Below are positions 45,993 through 56,000 of a DNA stretch of 64,000 bases, one piece after another. Within the stretch, counting starts at the first letter, position 1, and every line of letters starts with the position of its first letter. The stretch lies in contig JASSKH010000017.1 of NCBI GenBank assembly GCA_031763025.1, forward strand, positions 5,737,361-5,801,360. Direction: 5' to 3'. The stretch comes from Macrocystis pyrifera. Taxonomy: Eukaryota > Sar > Phaeophyceae > Laminariales > Laminariaceae. The notes under the pieces are model-generated. The model was given only the letters and a program-made list of their open reading frames with translations. It searched no databases and had not been told where the DNA came from. Made by a program: the position numbers and the translations under genes.

Positions 45993-48922
45993 GGTTGACT
46001 CGGAGGCACCAACATCGTATCGCATCATCTCCGGATCACGCAATGGTCGTTGCTGTAAATCGTCGCTTTCCGCCGACAATTTTTTCCCCTCTTCACCCTT
46101 TAAGGACTGCAGTATCGTTTAGGGGACATATTACTTAGAATTTAAATCGTGTGTTCCCCAGAACGGGATTGCACTCCTAACAGTTCTAACAGGGTTAAGT
46201 CCCAAGACGGTCATTTATAACGTGAAAACACACACAGCAGTATATAGTACAGACCAGGTATACAGCAGTAACCAGTAATCCTTTGGGCACACGGGTATAT
46301 ATAGAGAAGTAAGAGCGACGAGAAGCAAGAGCGATCTCAACAACCGTCTACGAACGACTCCTGAATTTGTTATTTTTTGTGATCAAAACCTCAACCCGGT
46401 GTTTTTCTTAACTGCAGGAGTGCTCGTTTTCTCACCGCGAGCACGTACACACGTAGTGGTGTCCGTCGTCTTCTTACGAGTACTACTCGTCCTGCAGTGC
46501 TCGTTTGCATACGCTTTACGTACGTACATAAAATTAATAGTGCTCGTTACGCACATGCAATCAATGTGCGGCAACCACCGTAGTTTCGGCAAGAGATGAA
46601 ATGGTGGGTGGGAGGAGATGGAAGCATGCACTGGTACCGCACGTACAGCAGTATAGGGTAGGCAGGGTAGGGTAAAGGGTAGGGTATGGCCGAGTGATTA
46701 GGGTAGGTAGAGGGTAGGGTAGGGTAGGGTAGGGTAGGGTAGGGTAGGGTAGGGTAGGGTAGGGTAGGGTAGGGTAAGGTAAGGTAGGGTGTGGCACGGT
46801 ATATATGTGGTTCCAAGCCTCAGGGACAGAGCGTTCGTGTTTGGTTGTTCCTAAATGCACCGAACGCACCACGACCGTAGGAATCGCAGTATGAAAAACA
46901 GGAAGAAAAAATAACACGTGGTTTGTGCATGTTCTGCATGATTGGAAGACGGTGTGAATATTCAGCTCCATTAACCAGGTAAAGCAAGCAGTACCGCCGG
47001 CGTCGCCGGTGGCTTGATAGGTGGTCCACGTGCCTACTCTTGGATCAATTTCGTGGGTTCGAGTCTCACCGGCTCGTGAGGACTTTTTCTTGCGTAAAAA
47101 AGGTAGGCGCAAAGCGCGAGAGCGTAAGTTAGGCTGTTTCCTATGCGGTTCGATTTCGAGCGTCAGATTTGCATTTTTCGATCCCAAAAACGAAAGCCCA
47201 GTCTATGCAGTCCGAATGTGCAAAACCTGACCGTATTTTTTTCGATTTGAGAATCCGATGGCCCAGGTCGTCAGATTTTGGCCCAAAATCCAACGACCTG
47301 GGCCATCAGACTTTCAAATCGCAAAATGGGATGGTCTCTAAATTCAAGATGTTGTCCACGACAGCAAGCAGCAGCAGCAGAACGATCGATGAGTTGGATG
47401 GTGACACAGCTGGATAGCGACGTTACGCCGCGCCCTACGCGCAGTCGGCGGGCGGCGGGTCTCTCCGTGGCCAGACTACAATCGGATGGCGCTGGCTCGG
47501 GCCTAGATACCAAGAGAAGCGCAATCGGAGCGCTCCTCTTCGAGGATACGTGCTCGTAGACTACAGCAGCAGCAGTCAGTCGCGTTGTGTCACAATTCAA
47601 AATACTAAATACAGGTTGACTCTAGCGTACTCGGCACGTTTTTTGGCCGCCAGACCGGAGGCAGTCAGCGTGGGCTCGGACGCTTGGACCCTACGCGCAG
47701 TGCAGCACCTCAGCGCGTCTCTTCACGGCGCCAGACCACAACAACAGCAGTTGGTCTCGGCGTTGGCTCGAATCTCTGCACGCACAATAAATCCGACTTT
47801 TCCGCATAGTTGTTTCGATTGCGAAGTTCAGGCTAACTCTTATGGGAGCCGAAACCGGAAAACAGGAAAGGGTTTGTACAGAGATACAGGAATATTTTTG
47901 TGCCAGATCCGATTCATCGCATCTTATCGATGGAGAAAAAACAGAAATCTCTAAAACAGTATCCGCATTTCGATAAGAAATGGCCGGGCCAGACGAAACC
48001 AGACACCAGTTCTGTACGGTCCCAGAGCTGGCCGAAAGGTTTTGAACCCCACAAAGAAGACACAACGTGGCGGACCTAATTAATACTTGTACATATCATC
48101 GCTACTGCTGTACTCTCTCGACATGGCATCCCGGCATATATAGCAGCAGCTAGAGACTCCAAGCTCCGGTGATGGCGAACAATCGACCACATCGCATGCT
48201 CTTGGCGGTTGTCGTTGTGTTCTTGAGCTTTCTGTAATGCCAACGCACTGCTCCTTGATGCTGATGCTGCAGCAGACTGCCAAGCTTGAGGACCCTTCGG
48301 TGGGGGGAGACAACTCAGTCCAGGAAGCTCGCGTCTGCGAAAGCAAGCCCCATGTTACCCGGCGGGTACCAAAGAGGATGCGTGGGTGGCGTGTGCTGCT
48401 GTGTGTCTGCCGAATTCAAATATTGCCGTAACTCCTCCCTCCAACGTCCTCCCAACTCAAACGAAACCCCGGCATACTTACACGAAGCCCCACAAAACAC
48501 CATAAGGTAGGAAAAGACGAAACTTGATATACGAATTGGGCCATACGAAAAACAGAAGTGCATGCCAGTTCTGTTTTCGGGTTTCGGCTCCCATAAGATT
48601 CAGCCTCACAGTTTTTTTTTTCTTGTAACCCTATGCACGATCAAAACGAAGACAAGTACCGGGGTGGAGAAGGGACGACACCTATATGACCACGGCTGGT
48701 CCAGAAGATCGCTGAGGGTAAAACCTCCCACAGAGTTACCTGGCAACAGCAGTAAGCTGGAAGGTAGAAAAAAGTAGAGCAAGTGCTTGCGTACGTACGT
48801 ATGTCCTGCTTCCTTCTCGTTGTAGTTCTCAGCGGAATGCAGCCGCTGCAGCTATACTGGAACTGCTACAGCAGTAGTGCTGCTTGTTCTTTGCTTTGCT
48901 TTAGCCCTTGCTTTCGGTGATT

Positions 48923-48954
<32 letters not shown>

Positions 48955-49441
48955 ACCTGCTGTGCCGGTTGCAAGAAATATACCAGGTATGCAACATACC
49001 TGCGACGATGTACAGGATGGTGGCCGGCCCGATCCCGCTCCCCTCGAACACCTGCGGAGCATTCAGGATCCCGCTTCCCACCATATAATTCAGAACGAGC
49101 AAAGTCGTCAGCACTTTAGTGTTGTCTCGACGGCTGCTCCCCGCCGCAAACACAGCCGGCGCTGCATCGCCACCACCACCACTGCCACGATTACTACGAC
49201 CACCTCCGGCGGCCTCACCCCCCGACCTCATCAGGAGAGGCTGGCGCTCCGAGTAGGGCTGCTCATTGGTGTTGTTGTTGCCGTCGTTTGGGACTCGGAT
49301 CTCGCGGCGCTCCCCCGTGAGCAGAGGTATTCGCCTTGGCTCTGCGGCCGCCGCCGCCGCCGCCGCCAGGCTTGCGGTGCTCGCTCGCGACCCCGGGGCC
49401 TTGGCGACCTTGGTGGTGCCATAGCGGCGCGGACCAGCCAT
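34698..49441 (-). CDS. AAAP/SLC38-type amino-acid transporter, 6 exons
   Basis: Exons on the minus strand: 49441-49000 (ATG start), 45470-44983, 43802-43563, about 42535-42235, 36281-36135 and 34979-34698 (stop). Phases agree at every junction if one tandem duplication in exon 2 is discounted, giving about 614 residues. A long Ala/Gly/Arg-rich cytosolic N-terminus leads to a first membrane segment with NYMVGSGILNAPQVF. Later family-like stretches include LQNLGDICSYVILVGSL, GSIVFALSCSPAVLHAY, MCYAMGLAGYLSFRD with GDILENFSG, HLILYIPSEVIVLRHSL, and GYILDIAGGVTGSVVSFILP with a final VFGVLVMIVVPVGVA helix. This is the fold of secondary amino-acid/cation symporters or exchangers; substrate and membrane cannot be told. 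Introns reach 6 kb and are full of repeats. Oddities are the exon 2 duplication, a decayed second copy of the exon 2 end, and an unresolved exon 4 acceptor. The gene diverges from the phosphatase gene. Confidence 0.85.
35070..35175 (-). repeat. Element A 3' end in a transporter intron
   Basis: CATCATGCATGGCCGTAGTC to CAGGCAGAAATTGCTTGCC; no long C-run here, only a purine-rich GGGAGGGAGAGAGGGAGG neighbour. Confidence 0.72.
35355..35475. mobile_element. M1-related MITE, subfamily c, degenerate
   Basis: ATTACGGGGGGAAATACCATG and GTAATCAGAACC on the left; GGTTCTGATTCTTAC and CCCACCCGTAATAC on the right. It is longer and more diverged than typical M1. Confidence 0.65.
35495..35815 (+). repeat. 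Degenerate minisatellite with TACCCGGGTACC palindromes
   Basis: Units of about 60-65 bp contain ACCCGGGTACCT, GAACTAACCC and AACAACCAGG(T/C). Confidence 0.6.
36727..36930. mobile_element. F palindromic element interrupted by M1
   Basis: Left arm CAACCCTTTCAGGCCTGCAG, right arm CAGCCCCAAAAGGGTTAA. M1 (36781-36889) is in the middle. Confidence 0.7.
36781..36889. mobile_element. M1 MITE in the middle of an F element
   Basis: Subfamily a copy; the right end reads CTATGGTACTCCGTAACA. It separates the two halves of the F palindrome at 36727-36930, inside the large transporter intron. Confidence 0.88.
37331..37961 (+). repeat. Tandem duplication of about 300/330-bp units
   Basis: Unit 1 is 37331-37628 and unit 2 is 37629-37961 (GATGAATCTAG, TCTCGATTCTGTACGATC, GCATGATCTAGCTGATGCTT, CTGTCCAAGGTGT...). 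Unit 2 has small TA-flanked insertions (TACAGTA at 37721, TATTAATA at 37870) absent from unit 1, plus an A-run and a 10-bp duplication. Confidence 0.85.
38738..39467. repeat. Long imperfect palindrome (foldback), about 730 bp
   Basis: The arm 38738-39090 pairs with the reverse complement of 39115-39467. For example GCAGCAGTGGGTTGAACAGT pairs with ACTGCTCAACCCACTGCTGT, and TTCACCCGGACGTCAAG near the centre pairs with CTTGGCGTCCAGGTGAA. The loop is only about 20-30 bp. It lies in the large transporter intron and may be a foldback transposon or a duplication formed by inverted template switching. Confidence 0.8.
39965..40160 (+). repeat. Minisatellite, about 58-bp units
   Basis: AAGGAGCTGAAACCGTATCA with GCGACGAGATTTCGCAC recurs about 3.5 times. 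It creates a long open frame on plus (39563-40249) that I do not regard as a gene. Confidence 0.7.
40250..42100. other. Intronic sequence, no recognised element
   Basis: Part of the 6-kb transporter intron. A TACCTGGCACCAGGTAG motif lies at 42040, and a short G-run at 41105. Confidence 0.4.
42104..42212. mobile_element. M1 MITE 23 bp from a transporter splice donor
   Basis: Subfamily b copy with intact ends, lying just inside the intron after exon 4 (exon end 42235). A strong hairpin this close to a donor could affect splicing; that is inference. Confidence 0.9.
42715..42925 (+). repeat. CAGCAT/CAG microsatellite
   Basis: Hexamer repeat in the transporter intron just upstream of exon 4. It gives long artefactual Leu/Met/Ala or Ser/Ala frames on both strands. 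Confidence 0.85.
43178..43262 (+). repeat. AACGAT hexamer repeat
   Basis: AATAACGATAACGATAACG continuing with degenerate ATCGATAACG units. Confidence 0.85.
44091..44380 (-). repeat. Element A fragment bounded by homopolymers
   Basis: G-runs at about 44091-44107, 44147-44165 and 44354-44378 flank a 3' half copy (GATATCATGCATGGTCGTAG to GAGCTGCGACGAG). It lies in a transporter intron. Confidence 0.75.
44820..44930 (-). pseudogene. Decayed duplicate of the 3' end of transporter exon 2
   Basis: This lies just downstream of exon 2 on the same strand. Read in minus it gives TPVIVAVLLFPICLIRHYYL followed by a stop and a GTAGG donor, matching TPVMVAVFVFPVCLIRHFSNLR of exon 2. The copy ends with a TA-rich micro-insertion (TACTACTTGTAGTA) at the place where exon 2 has TTTAGTAA, and this creates the in-frame stop. 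It is probably a pseudo-exon from a local duplication; an alternative exon is less likely. Confidence 0.65.
45137..45244 (-). repeat. 54/55-bp tandem duplication inside transporter exon 2
   Basis: Two adjacent, nearly identical copies encode the segment around VVLQNLGDICSYV. The copies differ by a G/T change and one extra C, so the pair adds 109 bp where about 54 are expected and shifts the frame. Either copy alone gives a good transporter sequence. This may be a real allele, a splicing variant or an assembly error. Confidence 0.85.
45601..45875 (-). repeat. Element A, partial, with TACAGTATTA insertion
   Basis: 3' half plus middle. At the CCTACTAAGAACCGC site it reads CCTACTACAGTATTAAGAAC (45786-45795). 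Confidence 0.75.
45919..45991 (+). repeat. Poly-G tract, about 70 bp
   Basis: G-run broken by one T, 45 bp past the end of the 45.6 kb element A copy. Confidence 0.9.
46094..46198. mobile_element. F palindromic element, uninterrupted
   Basis: From CACCCTTTAAGGACTGCAGT to CTAACAGGGTTAA with CCCCAGAACGGGATTGCA on the right arm. It is a complete copy about 105 bp long. Confidence 0.7.
46655..46798 (+). repeat. Interstitial telomere-like (TAGGG)n tract
   Basis: About 25 TAGGG units, perfect in the middle (46705-46775) and degenerate at both ends. The minus strand reads CCCTA. It lies in a transporter intron. Confidence 0.85.
46995..47150 (+). mobile_element. SINE B, 3'-truncated tRNA-like head
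   Basis: Head with GTCGCCGGTGGCTTGATAGG and box B GGGTTCGAGTCTCACCGGC. Here 5' GCCGGTG can pair with CACCGGC, the most tRNA-like of the copies. The body stops after GAGCGTAAGTTAGGC. Confidence 0.75.
47244..47320. mobile_element. 77-bp palindromic mini-element
   Basis: Arms GATGGCCCAGGTCGT and ACGACCTGGGCCATC lie within outer GATTTGAGA ... TTTCAAATC, with a short loop around TTTTGGCCCAAAA. It may be a MITE or a structured RNA hairpin; no second copy was seen in the window. Confidence 0.6.
47325..48650. other. Intronic sequence with a weak internal duplication
   Basis: Segments at 47440-47580 and 47655-47765 share cagtcggcg/cagtcagcg...GGCTCGG and GGCGCCAGACC-like pieces. GACGCTTGGACCCTACGCGC also resembles 28147-28170. 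Confidence 0.4.
48654..48780 (+). mobile_element. SINE B, 5'-truncated, with micro-insertion
   Basis: Only the 3' 125 bp remain (GTACCGGGGTGGAGAAGGGA to GCTGGAAGGTAG). At the CGAGTTAGGCTGG site it carries TACCTGG..CAGCAGTA in place of a single TA (48737-48754). Confidence 0.75.
48928..48957 (+). repeat. CTG triplet repeat next to transporter exon 1
   Basis: About 10 CTG units lie 40 bp inside the intron after exon 1. Confidence 0.85.
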
Positions 49442-50081
49442 GGCCCTTGGCGCGTACCGCTACTGCTGCTCGCGGGGACGACTGCCGATATTCTCGGCCG
49501 ACAATTTCTGCCAAATTAGTTGTCTACGTAAGAATAATGCGTGATCGGGTTGGGGGGGGGTGTAGTCTTGGTCGCGCGAGGACTCGAGAGGTGCTGCTTT
49601 TCTGTCGCGGTTTATATCAACCACGTAGACTTTCCGAGCGACCACCAGTTGCGCAATGTAGGTGGATAAGACGCTCCCGTCAGGAGATACGGCCGTGGTC
49701 ACTGATGGCCATGCACAGCTGTACGAGCTCCCAGCTAAGAGTCCGCATTTCGGTTCACCAGGTTCAGGTTTTCAAGATTTCTCTTGAAAATAAACACGGA
49801 GTTCAGCACGTGTTCTGAGGCGTGTTAATACAGGGAAGAATTAGGCCGAAGATAAATCTGTCGATGCAATTTGAATGAAACCTTGCGCGGTAGGAGCAGC
49901 ACCCTGGCCTACCCTGACCACGCAGGCAGCCTTCCGCGTGATCTGCTGGGTCATCTCCTCACAGGCATCGACTTGAAGGAAGACTTCCCCTCCCCCCTTA
50001 CGATAATAGATTCAGCAAGAGTCGGAAACAAGAAAGCGGCGGAATCGGAGCACTTTTTGCTGATTTCCGGCTTTCGGCAAG
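49442..50081. promoter_or_regulatory. Divergent intergenic region between the transporter and phosphatase start codons
   Basis: The two ATGs are about 640 bp apart and point away from each other, so 5' UTRs and any promoter must lie here or overlap. The stretch is moderately GC-rich near the transporter start and carries none of the M1, SINE or element A repeats that fill nearby introns. I see no clear TATA box. Bidirectional promoter function is inference. Confidence 0.45.
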
Positions 50082-53000
50082 ATGAACGCCTTGTCTTGCA
50101 AGGACGCGCTGTCTTCGGCCAAAGCCGCCGCTCTTGCTGCTGGAAAGTGAGTGTCCCCGGTCCCCCGAGGTTCGAACGGTGACTGTTTTGACCCGCACGA
50201 TATGTAGACCCCGAATATCAGTAAGATTATAATAACTGCTGTAAAGAAAGTGTACGTACCTAACGAAGGAAGGGTGATTGATGGGTGGGCTCTACAGGCC
50301 AGACCAGTGCGTGAGAGGAACTTTTCAGTTTTCAGCTGTGCCAGTTCCCGGTTCCCACATCGGAGCGCCCACATCTGGCGCACCGAGATGTATATGCACA
50401 CATCATGTACCAGGTACCAGGTAGGAGTACCTGGTACCTGGTGTTTCATGCGTGCACGTACTATTAATATTATACTGCTGCTGTGTAAAATACGTACGAT
50501 TCATACTGACAATCAGTACGGTACGGTTCTCCTTTCTTGCCTGCTGGTAAAAAACTTCAATTACCCGCAAACGTTCCAAACATCGGACGGTGTGCAGATA
50601 CGTACATACCGTCGTACAAATCCTGATCACGGAATCTGCGTCATGCTCTCTATACAAGTTTCCACGGGACTGCATCAACCTGGCATCAACAGGATCTGAA
50701 TGATGTGCACATTTGTCCGCGTGCCTCTGTATCATAAACCCGTAGTACGCGCGATCGAAGTACCACACACAGCTTGCAAATTATGAGTTTCGGCGAAATC
50801 CTCGATTTCACAGCCTGCCACATGTATGTTTCGTCTGCCTGAATTTGGAAATTAAAGAAATAACTCTATTTCCAGTACGACATACAAAAGTTGGTTTACT
50901 GGGTGTGGTCACGTTGTCATGCGTGTGCCTGTGGATTCGTATTTGGAGCACAGCAGTATGCTCTGGTCTGCTACAATCTGATCAGGCATCTTGTCCACGT
51001 GATCTGTAAAATCTGCATGATCTATGCATATGCCCCAATCTACTGATCTGTGCTGTTATTATTATTAATAGTAACTACAGGTCAGGCAAATCACTGCTGT
51101 CTATCCGATGTTAACGTTCTGTCGCTGGCAGCATGCTTACCTATCATGATATATGCTCGTGACTTTTAAGTGTGAAGGATAGCACGGCAGGAGCAGCAGC
51201 AGCATCAGCACTTCTGATGTGGGGCGTGCGGTTTGTGCTTCGTGGCGGTGACGTTGAGCATCCTGAAACCTGACCTGTGCTGTACCAGAGGTTACCGCCT
51301 TTTCGAGAGAAAATGGTTTACGCACACTGACTGACTGTCTACGAGACAAATACTACGAGGACGATATACTGCTGTATGTAGTGCTGAACATTAGTTGAGT
51401 AGGTTGGGGTTGAGGTCGTATAGGGGTAGAGTTAGTTTGTCAACCATTTTCTCGAGCAAATGGCCAGCTCTAACCTCCCCTCTAAACCAACGACGAATAT
51501 TCGTATACATGAGAACACAGAGTAAAAAATATTGCACCTGGTATCAGGATAATCATGGCGGCCATCAAGTCCCAGGAGAACTCGAGGCTGCAGGTGAAGA
51601 GCGGAGTGGACCTCGTCACGGAAACCGACAAGGCCGCGGAGAAGGCCATCATGGACCTGCTCAAGGCATCCCACCCGGTCAGTTTCGCAGTGTTTCACAC
51701 ACAGGACGGAACAAGATACTGTAGTTTCCATTTCGTGATCTGTGAGTGACTTTAGTTTTTTTCGGGGCAGATTACCCCCCTGGTTTTTATATTCTACTGC
51801 TTGCTGTACATACACGGGTGTGTATACGTACAGCAGTGGGTAATATTCGCGCCGTGGGATGTGCATGCATGGTAGGGCTCTTTGCGCATGTGTTGGGCAA
51901 CCGGGTGGGATATGTTTGGTACGGCTATTGCTCAACATGTGCCGGTGCTTGATACCAGCAGGGTGTATCATAACGGCAAATACCAAAGATGAGGTCCAGA
52001 TGATCTATTAATACATGCTTTTACAAGGTCGTGATCTATTAATAGGCGATTTATATCTGTAGTGTTCACGACTTGGGCCTTGGCACCAGGTTCGACAAAT
52101 GGTTGATATACAGCCCACACTAAGTTCCTCTTTTCTTGTTTGTTCCGTTTGGTTTTTTATAGCTTCGACAAAATGGTTTTATAGTCCATAATATCTCCTC
52201 CACGATATCTTCAATGTGGAGTGTATTTCAACCGTTTTGTCGAGGGAGGGCCGAGGTGTGTTGAGCCTCTCAACCGTTTGTTGATTGTTGATTGGTGGTC
52301 GGTAGTTAGTGGTCGGCAGTTGGTATTTGATAGTTAGTGATTGTTGGTTGATGGTTGGGGTGGTATGTTGGTGGTTGATAGTTGGTGATTGGTCGTTGGT
52401 CGTTGGTTGTTGGTTGTTGATGACTGGTGGTCGGTGGGTTGGTGGTCAGTAGTTGCTGCTTGATGGTGGGTCGTTGGTTGTTGATGACCGGCGGTTGGTG
52501 GTTGGTGGTCGATGGTTAGGTTGGTGGTTGGTGGCTGAGGGTTGGTGATTGGTCCTTGTTCGTTGGTAGTTGATGGTTGATGTTTGATCGAGAAGGTTAG
52601 GTGTGTGTATAGACTCCACGTTGACCGTCAACCTTTCTACAACATGAAAATGCTAAATGCATACTTTCAAAGGATGAATCTTTTTCCAAGTGGTGTGATC
52701 CCTGAAACCTGGGTACAGCTGTGAAGGTGGGGGTTGAAGCAAACTTCCGACCCGAAAGACACCCAGTACACTCAAGTGTCCGTGTTGGCTACTCTTCGTA
52801 CTGCAGGTTATTCTACAGTACTGCTTGTATTCGTGTTTTTCACTAGTGTACTAATCGTGCTGCTTATTTTGTTTTGTGGTACAGCAGTGTCACACTACTG
52901 CTGCTGTTGCTGCTGCAGTTTTGCAAGTGCATGGTTGGGGTCGAGGAGAGGGGTGATCTTTCTGGGGTCGTCGCGCGCGTCGCCGTGATCGCGGGTCCGA

Positions 53001-56000
53001 CTATTCATATTCGGTGTGTGACTTACTTAATTTAGTAGACGAGGTCATTACCTGACGAGGGCGGGTATTGGTGGTGGTGGTGGTGGTATTACGGGGGACC
53101 ATAGTAAGTAGGCCCAAATATTGTTGGTAAAAATAGGGAAATATATAGGTTTCTGTGTGTACTGTAGGTCCTATTTACTATGGACCCCCGTAATAGTAGT
53201 AGTGGTAGTAGTGTGTGATGGTGTCGGTGGTGTTTGTGATGATTGTGATGGTGGAGGTGGTGGTGGTGGTCGTGGCGGCGGCGTTGGGGGTGACGGTGGT
53301 GGTGTTGGTGATGATCGTTTAGATCGCCGTACACGCCACGTCGAATCCACAAGGTTGTGGATCAATGGCGCCAGTGTTCATCAACGGCCAATACCAAAAG
53401 TGCGCCTGGTATTTTGATACCAGGTACGACTCCCCCAGAGATTGTCATTCCGTTTTTTTCGGCGTCATCATAGGTTTCCCGGTTGGTTTAATATGCCAAT
53501 CCAAAAACAAATTACTGAAGAAAACGTCGATTGGTTGCCAGAATGCTGTGTCGGCTTCGCCGGCTATAATAGAAACACGTATAGAATCGGTACAGGCAGA
53601 TATACACCTGGTATATATTCAGTTCCGATACGTATAGTACACAGCTCTGGAATTTGACGCCCCCTCTTTTTTTGCCCCTGTTTGCCCTCGCGCTCGTTTG
53701 TGTCCTCGTATTCGCTTACGTCTTTTTTTTCGTTGTCGTTCTCGTCCCCGCGTTGTGTTCGTTTTTGTGCTCGTCGACGTTTTTCGTACACGTGTCTGCC
53801 TTTTCCTGTCCGATTTCACCTCCCGTCGCGTCTCCGTTTCTCGTCCACGGTTTTTCTGTGTCGTCCACATTTTTTCGTCTTCGTTTCGTTTTCGGAAGAA
53901 AAGGACCACCAGTTCATCGGAGAAGAGTCGACCTTCGACGCCCGCGGAGCGACAGGGGACGCATTCGAAGCGTCCCCTACCTGGGTGATTGACCCGCTGG
54001 ATGGAACAACCAACTTTGTCCACGGTTACCCGCTTTTCTGCGTGAGTATCGCGCTGGTTGTCGAGCGGTGAGGATGAGGATTACGGTGCTTTCTTTGTCT
54101 TTTTGTGTGTTTTCGTGCGTGTCTGTGTATTTTGTGTATTTTGCGTTGTTCGTATTTCGTTTTTTACTACTGTAGAAATAAATGTAGTTTGGTATTCGGT
54201 GAATGTTTGTTTTGTTCTGTGTATCATGTGCATTTTTATGTACTTTGTTTGTGTCGTGTATCTCGTGTGTTTTGTACCTTGTGTCTCGGGTGTCTTAAGG
54301 TACTTTGTTTTTCGTGCATGTCATGTATTTTCTGGGTGCGTGCGCTTGTCCCTCCTTTAGTCTCGAGTGTTTTATAGGGGGGAGGGGTTGTGTGTTTTTG
54401 TGTTGTGTTCTGTGTGTGGGGGGGGTCGTGTGTTGTACATACCAGGTACCAGGTTTTGTTCAATTTTCTTTTGTTTTGCTTTTTACCCGGCTTGCCAAAT
54501 ACCCCCCTCGGTTTTGTGACCTCGTCCAATATATAACCCCACCATGTATACCCCCCCCCCCCCCCCCCCCCCCCATTTCTGCCCGCGACGCGTCCTTATC
54601 GTCGTCGCGAAAAAACCCACCGGGTCCACCATCCATAGGTGCTCAATTTCTGACGCTGCCGTATCGCACTGTTTTTTTCGTCCATGTTTTTTTTACCCTA
54701 CCGCACCGTATTGCCTCGCCCGCCGGTAGCAGAGTCCCCGTTGTCGGCGTGGTGTACCACCCGGTGTCGGGAGACATGTACACGGCGTGCCAGGGACAAG
54801 GCGCTTTCCTCAACGGCGCGAAAATTGAGGTGCGTGCGCCCGCGATAGTGTCGTGACAATTTCTGTGTCGGATGTCGTATAATAGCGAGAGTTTCGACAC
54901 AGCGGTATATCGATTTGTCGCGAAGTATCGAGTTGTCGATATATTATCGTACGAGCACCGAACGCGTTTTGCACTATTAAAATATCGAACTATTAACAGC
55001 GATGCATCTTATCGAACGCGTTTTACGCCCGCTTTTCTTTCTGCACTTTTGCCGTGTGTTTCGCTTGTCCACGGCGGTAGCCGTCGTTTCCTTGCTCTCT
55101 CTTTTGAAATGCGATTGCAGCCTGAATTAAACTGGCTTTCTCTACCCGTACGAATCCGGTACCCCCTAACAACAAACGCCTTCCGTATGCGCTGAGATTC
55201 AGTCCCTCTCCGCAAAGCCCCTTAATTTCCTGCGTTCGATCTTGTGCGTGCCCTGAGATTCAGTCCCTCTCCGCAAAGCCCCTTAATTTCCTGCGTTCAA
55301 TCTTTTGCGTGCCCTGTGTTGATCGATACGTTTCGACGTACGTGTCGAATATCGAATATCGTATGCCGGGTATACACTACTGCTGTAGTGCTGTATATAT
55401 ATACAGATATATATATGTGTGTGTGTTCTTCACATTAAACCGTTCTTCTACTCGTCGACATAAGTATATGTATATTGCGTCTGTATCGTATCACACTCGA
55501 TTTTCATTCGACTTGCCATCAGTGTTGCGGGGGAACATTGTAATCAGGACCGAATACGCCTACTACGGGGGTCCATAGTTAACAGGACCAAATATTGCTA
55601 TTACGGGGGTCCATAGTTAACGGGACCAAATTTTGTTAGTAAAAATAGGTAAATATATAGGTTTTTATGTATACCATAGGTCCTATTAACTATGTACCCC
55701 CGTAATAGTAAAAATACCTAAATATATAGGTTTTTATCTATGCCATAGGTCCTGTTAACTATAGACCCCCGTAAATAGTAAAAGTACTGGAATATGTAGG
55801 CTTTTTGTTTATATGATGGTCCTGATTGCTGCTGTGGTGGAAGATATTGATAGCCATCCAGGGAGCAAATTTGCATACAGCAGCCGGCGTCCCCGGTGGC
55901 TTGGTAGGTGGTCCGCGTGTTTGTCAAACGATCAATTTTCGTGGGTTCAAGTCTCACCGAGCGCATGCTCGTAGGGACTTTTTCTAAAAAAATGATAGGC

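Larger units (their letters stand above)
55523..55840. mobile_element. M1 subfamily c, outermost of a triple nest
   Basis: The left half is GCGGGGGAACATTGTAATC to GAATACGCCTAC; the right half is TAAAAGTACTGGAATATGTA to GGTCCTGATTGCTGC. It is interrupted at its central TA by the middle element. It lies in phosphatase intron 4. Confidence 0.82.

Noticed and set aside
46547-46816. PYPTLPYPTL repeat protein frame
   Set aside because: It is the translation of the TAGGG tract.
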